Assembly (NCBI RefSeq): GCF_013839515.1
Contig: NZ_JACDNQ010000001.1
Location: 62,001 to 126,000 of the forward strand
Source: Natronomonas salinimetallica
Lineage (GTDB): Archaea > Halobacteriota > Halobacteria > Halobacteriales > Haloarculaceae
DNA: 64,000 nucleotides
Direction: 5' to 3'
The translations under genes were made by a program, and so were the position numbers. The notes under the pieces are model-generated. The model was given only the letters and a program-made list of their open reading frames with translations. It had not been told where the DNA came from and made no database searches. This document shows, in pieces, positions 59,717-64,000 of this stretch (position 1 is the first letter of the stretch; every line of letters starts with the position of its first letter).

Positions 59717-60328
59717 ATGGACGTAACCAACGTGACGGCGGACGCGGAGACGTTCACCTGCAACGCCTACCTCGTCGAGGGCGAGCGAACCGTCCTCGTC
59801 GACGCCGGGGCCTTCGAGGGTGTCGCCGACGTCATCGCCGACCGCACCGACACGGTCGACGCTGTCGTGGTGACACATCAACACAGCGATCACATCGCAC
59901 AGTTGGACACGGTGTTGGACGCCTTCGACGCGTCGCTGTACGCCTACACCGACCATCCACGGCGGTCGGGCGAACTCAACGACGGCGACCAGGTGTTCGT
60001 GGGCGACGAGCCGTTCGACGTCGTCTACACGCCCGGACACGCCGACGACCACGTCGCGTTGGTCTCCGAGACGACGCTTTTCAGCGGCGACGTCGTCGTC
60101 CACGACGACGGGGCCTTCGACGACGGAAGCTTCGGACGGACCGATATGCCGGGGCAGTCCAGAGAGCGGCTCATAGAGAGCATCGAGGCGCTGTTGGATG
60201 CGATGGGTGGGGACGTCGAACACCTCTATGCCGGACACGGCGGGGCGTTCCACGGGGACGTCCGCGAAATCGTCGAAACCGCCCTGAGCCGGGCAAAAAA
60301 TCGCGAGCCGAAGTATCCCGAGGACTGA
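59717..60328 (+). CDS. Metallo-beta-lactamase-fold hydrolase, glyoxalase II-like
   Basis: A 203-residue MBL-fold enzyme. NAYLVEGERTVLVDAGAF near 17, VVTHQHSDHIAQLDTVL near 52 (HxHxDH), YTPGHADDHVALV near 98, LFSGDVVVHDD near 120 and YAGHGGAF near 172 give the full set of metal ligands of the glyoxalase II-type family. Thiolester hydrolysis is the likely chemistry but no specific substrate is readable. It has its own TATA box and converges on ccdA with a foldback element between. Confidence 0.88.
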   Translation: MDVTNVTADAETFTCNAYLVEGERTVLVDAGAFEGVADVIADRTDTVDAVVVTHQHSDHIAQLDTVLDAFDASLYAYTDHPRRSGELNDGDQVFVGDEPFDVVYTPGHADDHVALVSETTLFSGDVVVHDDGAFDDGSFGRTDMPGQSRERLIESIEALLDAMGGDVEHLYAGHGGAFHGDVREIVETALSRAKNREPKYPED

Positions 60329-60409
60329 TACCGAGTACGCTTGTCTCACAGCGCCACGCACGGTCAACGGGGGTGGCGCTCGGCGGGACACCGCGGGCGT
60401 ACTCTGTAT
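60328..60409. repeat. Foldback element between the MBL gene and ccdA (copy C)
   Basis: ATACCGAGTACGC (60328-60340, from the last base of the TGA stop) pairs with GCGTACTCTGTAT (60397-60409) at 12 of 13 positions. Moving inward, TTGTC pairs with GGACA and AGCGCCAC with GTGGCGCT, leaving a loop of about 15 nt. The whole 82-bp sequence can fold on itself. Confidence 0.78.
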
Positions 60410-60430
60410 GATACGGACTGTCGTCGTCCG
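60410..60430. repeat. Solo copy of the GATACGGAC motif
   Basis: GATACGGACTGTCGTCGTCCG is 19/21 identical to the left arm of copy B (59548-59568). It abuts copy C and ends 7 bp before the ccdA stop. No complementary right arm was found nearby. Confidence 0.6.
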
Positions 60431-60437
60431 GGGGCGA

Positions 60438-61154
60438 TCACCCGACGACCGGAAGCGACGGGGGCGTCGGCGGCGCTCCCGGGAGCACCGCGAAGACGAA
60501 GACGAGATAATAGAGCGCCACGAGGAGCAAGACCCCGCCGGCGGCACGGTTGATAGGCCCCGAGTACCGCGCGAGCGTCGTCGTGAGTCGGCGGCCGAAG
60601 GACTCCGAAAGGAGCGCAAACGCCAAAAGCGGCGTCCCGATACCGAGGCCGAAAAGGACGAATCCGAGCAGGTTCCGCAGTGGCCCCTCGAACAGCACCG
60701 CCTGGCGGGCGAAAAAGAGCCCGATGAAGCCGGGGTTACAGGGAACGACGATCCCGCCGAAAAAGAAGCCGTAGCCGAACGCCGAGACGTAGGGACGCTC
60801 CGTGTGCGGCGGCTCGACGGACGGAAGCCGGGAGAACCCGCCCGGGTCGACGACCAACACCGCGCCGACGACGGCGAGAACGCCGAACGCCCACGGGCCG
60901 AACCGGCCGACGAACCCGCTCTCGATTCCGACCCCGAGGACGACGACGAAGACGTACCCGGCGACCGCCATGAAGCTGATGACGCCCGCGACGACGAGGG
61001 TGCCGAGGACGGCGGGGGAGCGTCCCCGGCCGCTGTCATCGCCCGTGCTCGCGAGGTACGAAATGAACGCGGGATACAACGGGAGGACGCAGACGGCCGT
61101 CAACGGCGTCACGACGCCGATCCAGAACATCTCCGCGAACGCCATCCAGCTCAT
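60438..61154 (-). CDS. CcdA/DsbD-type thiol-redox membrane transporter
   Basis: A 238-residue membrane protein with six helices that carries reducing equivalents across the membrane to extracytoplasmic thioredoxin-like proteins. TPLTAVCVLPLYPAF near 17 has the first conserved Cys with flanking Pro residues, and FGGIVVPCNPGFIG near 142 the second; both fit CcdA. The start is ATG 61154, which overlaps the TlpA gene's stop by 4 bp (ATGA); ATG at residue 4 is an alternative. Its operon partner supplies the thioredoxin-like lipoprotein. Confidence 0.9.
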   Translation of the reverse strand: MSWMAFAEMFWIGVVTPLTAVCVLPLYPAFISYLASTGDDSGRGRSPAVLGTLVVAGVISFMAVAGYVFVVVLGVGIESGFVGRFGPWAFGVLAVVGAVLVVDPGGFSRLPSVEPPHTERPYVSAFGYGFFFGGIVVPCNPGFIGLFFARQAVLFEGPLRNLLGFVLFGLGIGTPLLAFALLSESFGRRLTTTLARYSGPINRAAGGVLLLVALYYLVFVFAVLPGAPPTPPSLPVVG

Positions 61155-61747
61155 TCGCAGGTGGTGTCGATGGCGGCCGCGATCGCCTCGGCGTCGGAGA
61201 CCTTCTCGATTTCGTGGGCGGTACCGTCGGGACAAAGGAGGATGACCGGCGACTGGGGCGGCGAAACCGCCGTCGGGCCGAACTCCTCGACGAGCGCGTT
61301 GGCGACGCTGTTGGGCGCGACGGCGAACCGGCTGTGCTCGGCGTAGCCGTTCTCCTCGGCGTACCCGAGCACGTCGTCCCCGTTCTCGCCGTCGCCGATG
61401 TTCAACTGGACGACCGCCCGCTCGTGACCGTACTCGCGCTGGAGCGTGTCTATCCGCCTGTTTTGACTACCGCAGGTGCTACACCAGACGGCGAAGGGGT
61501 GGACCAACACCGGCCCATCGAGCCCGGAGACGGTGAAGCGCTCGCCGGTGGTGACGTCGGTCAGCTCCGCCGTCCGCCAGGCGCTCGACCCGTTGGTGCC
61601 GTCCCCGCCGTCGCTGCCGTCCCCGTTGCCGCTGTCTCCGTCGCTGCCGTCGCCGCCGTCCGTTCCGTCTCCGGTACCCAGGCATCCCGATACGGCGACA
61701 GCGCCGCCGAGGGCGGCCAGAACGTTCCGGCGCGTCCGTCGATTCAT
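61151..61747 (-). CDS. TlpA-like thioredoxin-fold Tat lipoprotein
   Basis: A 198-residue secreted lipoprotein. The N-terminus NRRTRRNVLAALGG is a twin-arginine signal and AVAVSGC gives a lipobox with the lipid-modified Cys at residue 20, so it is exported folded and anchored outside. A Gly/Asp/Ser-rich spacer (21-50, itself repetitive) is followed by the thioredoxin fold with VWCSTCGSQNRRID near 87 as CxxC active site and SPPQSPVILLCPDG near 165 with the cis-Pro loop. Start ATG 61747 because the Tat motif begins there. Coupled to CcdA, it probably reduces or isomerises surface protein thiols, such as those of cytochromes. Confidence 0.9.
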   Translation of the reverse strand: MNRRTRRNVLAALGGAVAVSGCLGTGDGTDGGDGSDGDSGNGDGSDGGDGTNGSSAWRTAELTDVTTGERFTVSGLDGPVLVHPFAVWCSTCGSQNRRIDTLQREYGHERAVVQLNIGDGENGDDVLGYAEENGYAEHSRFAVAPNSVANALVEEFGPTAVSPPQSPVILLCPDGTAHEIEKVSDAEAIAAAIDTTCE

Positions 61748-61818
61748 CTCCCGGGAGATACACGGGGCGGTGACAAAATCCCCCTGTCGGTCGTGTGATC
61801 CCCGAGCACAACCCCGGT

Positions 61819-61931
61819 CCGGAGCCACGCTCGGAATCCGGAGCCACGTTCGGAATCCGGAGCCACGTTCGGAATCCGGAGCCACGTTCGGAATCCGGAG
61901 CCGCGTTCGGAATCCGGAGCCACGCTCGGAA
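61819..61931. repeat. 19-bp minisatellite, six units
   Basis: Six adjacent units of CCGGAGCCACG(T/C)TCGGAAT begin at 61819, 61838, 61857, 61876, 61895 and 61914; the fifth has one extra change. Nineteen is not a multiple of three and the array is intergenic. It lies in the 338-bp gap 61748-62085 between the divergent TlpA and MMPL genes; the rest of the gap has no gene I recognise. Confidence 0.94.
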
Positions 61932-62085
61932 GGTCGGGGTGTCGCTTCCCGCCCCACGAACCACCTCGACCGAGCCGATACGACCGCCGGGGCGGGCGTT
62001 TCGCGGCACACTGTGCCCGTCCCCGGCGTCCGACGTTCCGATTGGTTTTTGATGATGTGTCCCGAACGCTCATACGGTAGCGGAT

Positions 62086-64000
62086 TTGATCGAGTACCAG
62101 TGGCTAATCGACCGCATCGACGACGCCATCGTCGACCGGTCCAAGACGGTTATCGTCGTGTTCCTCCTCCTTACGGCCCTGTTCGCGGTCGGCCTCGGAT
62201 CGATCACGACCGAAAGCGGCCAGGAGCCGTTCATCGAGGATCTGCCCTCCTTCCAGGCCGTCGAAGACGTCGATGCGGATTTCAGTCCCGCGTTCTCCGA
62301 GGAGACGACGAGTACGACGCTCGTACAGGACTCGGGCAACGTGTTGTCGAAAGGTGCCTTGGTCGACGTATTGAGGACACGCCAGCGGATCCTCAGCAGA
62401 TCCCAGCTCCGCGCGCGGTCGGTCTCGACGCCGGCGGAGACCGTCGCCACTACGCTCGATCCGTCGGCGAGGACCCCCGAGGAACATCTCCGGGCGGTCG
62501 AACGGGCGACGCCGAGAGAAATCGATGCGGCCGTCCGGGAGGCCGCCGAAAATAACTCCGGGTTTAGCAACCAGTTGAGCGACGATTTCACCCCCCAATC
62601 GGCAGCGGCTTCGGCGAGTCGTAGCACCGTTACACACGTCGCCGGCCTCGGGGAGGGAACGTCCGGCGGACCGGGCGGCGGCTCGGAGTTCCCGCCGAAC
62701 CGCGTCGAGCAAATCGACAGCATCGCCCACGAGGAACGCTCCAACATCTGGGTCCAAGCGACGGCACCGGATACCACCGGGACGACCACCGGCCTCGTGT
62801 TGCCCGCCTCCCTCGTGCTCATCATCGTCTTTCTGTCGGTCGCCTACCGCGACCCGGTCGACATCGGTATCGGGCTATTGGCGATCGTGATGACGCTGGT
62901 CTGGACGTTCGGATTCATCGGATTGGTCGGCATCCCGTTCGCCGTCCTGTTGGTCGCCGTTCCGCCGATTCTCATCGCCGTCGGCATCGACTTCGGTATC
63001 CACTCGATCAACCGGTATCGCGAAGAGCGGGTCCGTGGGTTCGGGATAACCGACGCTATGACCCGAACCACCGATCAGATGACCGTCGCCTTCGCGATCG
63101 TCGCCGGTACGTCCGCGATCGGCTTCGTTTCCAATACCGCCAGCGCGTTCCCACCGACGCGGGATTTCGGCATCGTCTCTGCCTCCGGCATCGTCTTTAC
63201 CTTCCTCATCTTCGGTGTTTTCGTCCCGGCGACGAAGATAACGATCGACCGGGCCCGCGAAGCGTACCCGATTTTGACGGTATCCAACACGCCGCTGGGG
63301 TCGGAGTCGTCGCCACTGGGACGGCTGCTGTCCGTGGGTGTCGTCGTCTCGAAGCGTGGGCCGCTGCTCTTTCTCGTCGTGGTTGCCATCGCCACCGCCG
63401 GTGGCGGAATGTATGCGACCGGCGTGGACACGGGCTTCAGTCCGGACGACTTCCAACCCGCCGAGGAAACGCCGGAGTACCTCCAGTCCTTGCCGGAGCC
63501 GATCAGACCACCGGAGCGCTTCGAGTACGTCCGAATCAACAACTACATCGATCGGAACTTCCAGGAGGACGACCAGGTCTTGATGTACCTCGAGCGGCCG
63601 ATGAACGAGGACAGCGCGCTCGAACAGATCCACCGGGCCGGCCGGACGCCGCCTCCGACGTTCCGAACCGACCGCCGACGTGCCGAGAGCCAAAGCATCG
63701 TGACGCTGATTCAATCACGCGCCGAGCGCGATCCCGAGTTCCGCGCGCTCGTCGAACGTAACGACCGAAACGACAACGGAATCCCCGACCGGAACCTCCC
63801 GGAGATATACGACGCCCTCGGCGAACCGGCCGACAGCGACCTGAGCGGTTTTCTCGACGAAAACCGCCGGAGTGCGCTGGTGATCTATACGGTCGATGGC
63901 GACGCCGATGCCGAGGTCGTCACCGACGACGCCTACGCCGTCTCCGAGCAGTTCCGAACGACGGCCCAACCGACGGGGAGCGTCATCATCTTCGAGGAGG
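62086..64000 (+). CDS. MMPL/RND-family transporter, 3' end missing
   Basis: Open to the window end; 638 residues visible. An N-terminal helix (VIVVFLLLTALFAVGLG near 20-38) is followed by a large extracytoplasmic loop, then helices from about 220 with VAYRDPVDIGIGLLAIVMTL, PPILIAVGIDFGIHSINRYREE near 296-317 (PPILIAVGIDFGIH then INRYREE; the Asp fits the RND proton relay) and EDVQ-like DAMTRTTDQMTVAFAIVAGTSAIGF. A second copy of the loop-plus-helix half begins near 420. Probably exports lipid-like or small molecules or anchors sterol-sensing-type functions. The start is uncertain: TTG 62086 is proposed because the frame has a stop at 62053 and no ATG or GTG before the conserved region. Confidence 0.85.
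   Translation, partial: MIEYQWLIDRIDDAIVDRSKTVIVVFLLLTALFAVGLGSITTESGQEPFIEDLPSFQAVEDVDADFSPAFSEETTSTTLVQDSGNVLSKGALVDVLRTRQRILSRSQLRARSVSTPAETVATTLDPSARTPEEHLRAVERATPREIDAAVREAAENNSGFSNQLSDDFTPQSAAASASRSTVTHVAGLGEGTSGGPGGGSEFPPNRVEQIDSIAHEERSNIWVQATAPDTTGTTTGLVLPASLVLIIVFLSVAYRDPVDIGIGLLAIVMTLVWTFGFIGLVGIPFAVLLVAVPPILIAVGIDFGIHSINRYREERVRGFGITDAMTRTTDQMTVAFAIVAGTSAIGFVSNTASAFPPTRDFGIVSASGIVFTFLIFGVFVPATKITIDRAREAYPILTVSNTPLGSESSPLGRLLSVGVVVSKRGPLLFLVVVAIATAGGGMYATGVDTGFSPDDFQPAEETPEYLQSLPEPIRPPERFEYVRINNYIDRNFQEDDQVLMYLERPMNEDSALEQIHRAGRTPPPTFRTDRRRAESQSIVTLIQSRAERDPEFRALVERNDRNDNGIPDRNLPEIYDALGEPADSDLSGFLDENRRSALVIYTVDGDADAEVVTDDAYAVSEQFRTTAQPTGSVIIFEE

Overview
The window is a stretch of haloarchaeal (class Halobacteria) chromosome. 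Composition is GC-rich, predicted proteins are strongly acidic, many genes sit 20-30 bp downstream of an archaeal TATA element so that transcripts are probably leaderless, and the gene content is typical of the class: LonB, NMD3, archaeal NadM, DacZ, CbtAB, RtcB, family 4 UDG, a Tat lipoprotein and HisKA kinases of haloarchaeal type. I cannot name the genus. Most of the sequence is core housekeeping DNA. No rRNA, tRNA, CRISPR array, transposase or phage gene was recognised.

Layout: 0-7.4 kb holds purE (cut by the window edge), taw2, nmd3, ribE, two small membrane paralogues, a THUMP RNA methyltransferase, an SAM-hydrolysing enzyme and nadM. 7.6-11.5 kb holds lonB, a CPBP protease and an unknown protein. 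11.6-26.5 kb is a cobalamin region in two parts: cobB-cobT, then cbiE-cbiC-cobN facing a fused ChlI/ChlD-type chelatase subunit, followed by cobalt transporter genes cbtB-cbtA and a (2Fe-2S) ferredoxin-like protein. The two parts are separated by a cell-surface glycosylation-type trio (flippase-like protein, membrane glycosyltransferase, sulfatase-like hydrolase). 26.6-33.4 kb has rtcB, an amphi-Trp protein, a nucleoside-recognition membrane protein, proC-proB-proA and the c-di-AMP synthase dacZ.

33.5-40.3 kb is a visibly less GC-rich island of three same-strand sensor histidine kinases. The outer upstream kinase contains a LOV domain with all four flavin-contact residues. The middle 1039-residue kinase is enclosed by 24-bp terminal inverted repeats (21/24) with an 8-bp direct repeat outside them and no transposase, which looks like a mobile insertion cassette. 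An 80-bp repeat (76/80) carrying a long hairpin lies upstream of the LOV kinase and, if the cassette is removed in silico, also upstream of the first kinase.

40.3-54.8 kb returns to core genes: rlmE, an NSS transporter, a queuosine-precursor transporter overlapped by a short ribbon-helix-helix gene, RNase Z, an AAA ATPase, MBL hydrolase, an ABC exporter pair, DUF420, a cyclo-ligase, larC, glnA-lrp and hisH. 54.9-64 kb has a frameshifted small membrane gene, a UDG/DUF99/DUF5786 group, a fourth multi-domain kinase, a second MBL hydrolase, a CcdA-TlpA thiol-redox pair and the start of an MMPL/RND transporter cut by the window end.

Two genome-wide habits stand out. Minisatellites (15-49 bp units) are common in acidic linkers and in intergenic gaps. 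A set of roughly 80-110 bp foldback sequences begins at TGA stop codons with TGATAC and ends in the reverse complement, often between convergent genes.
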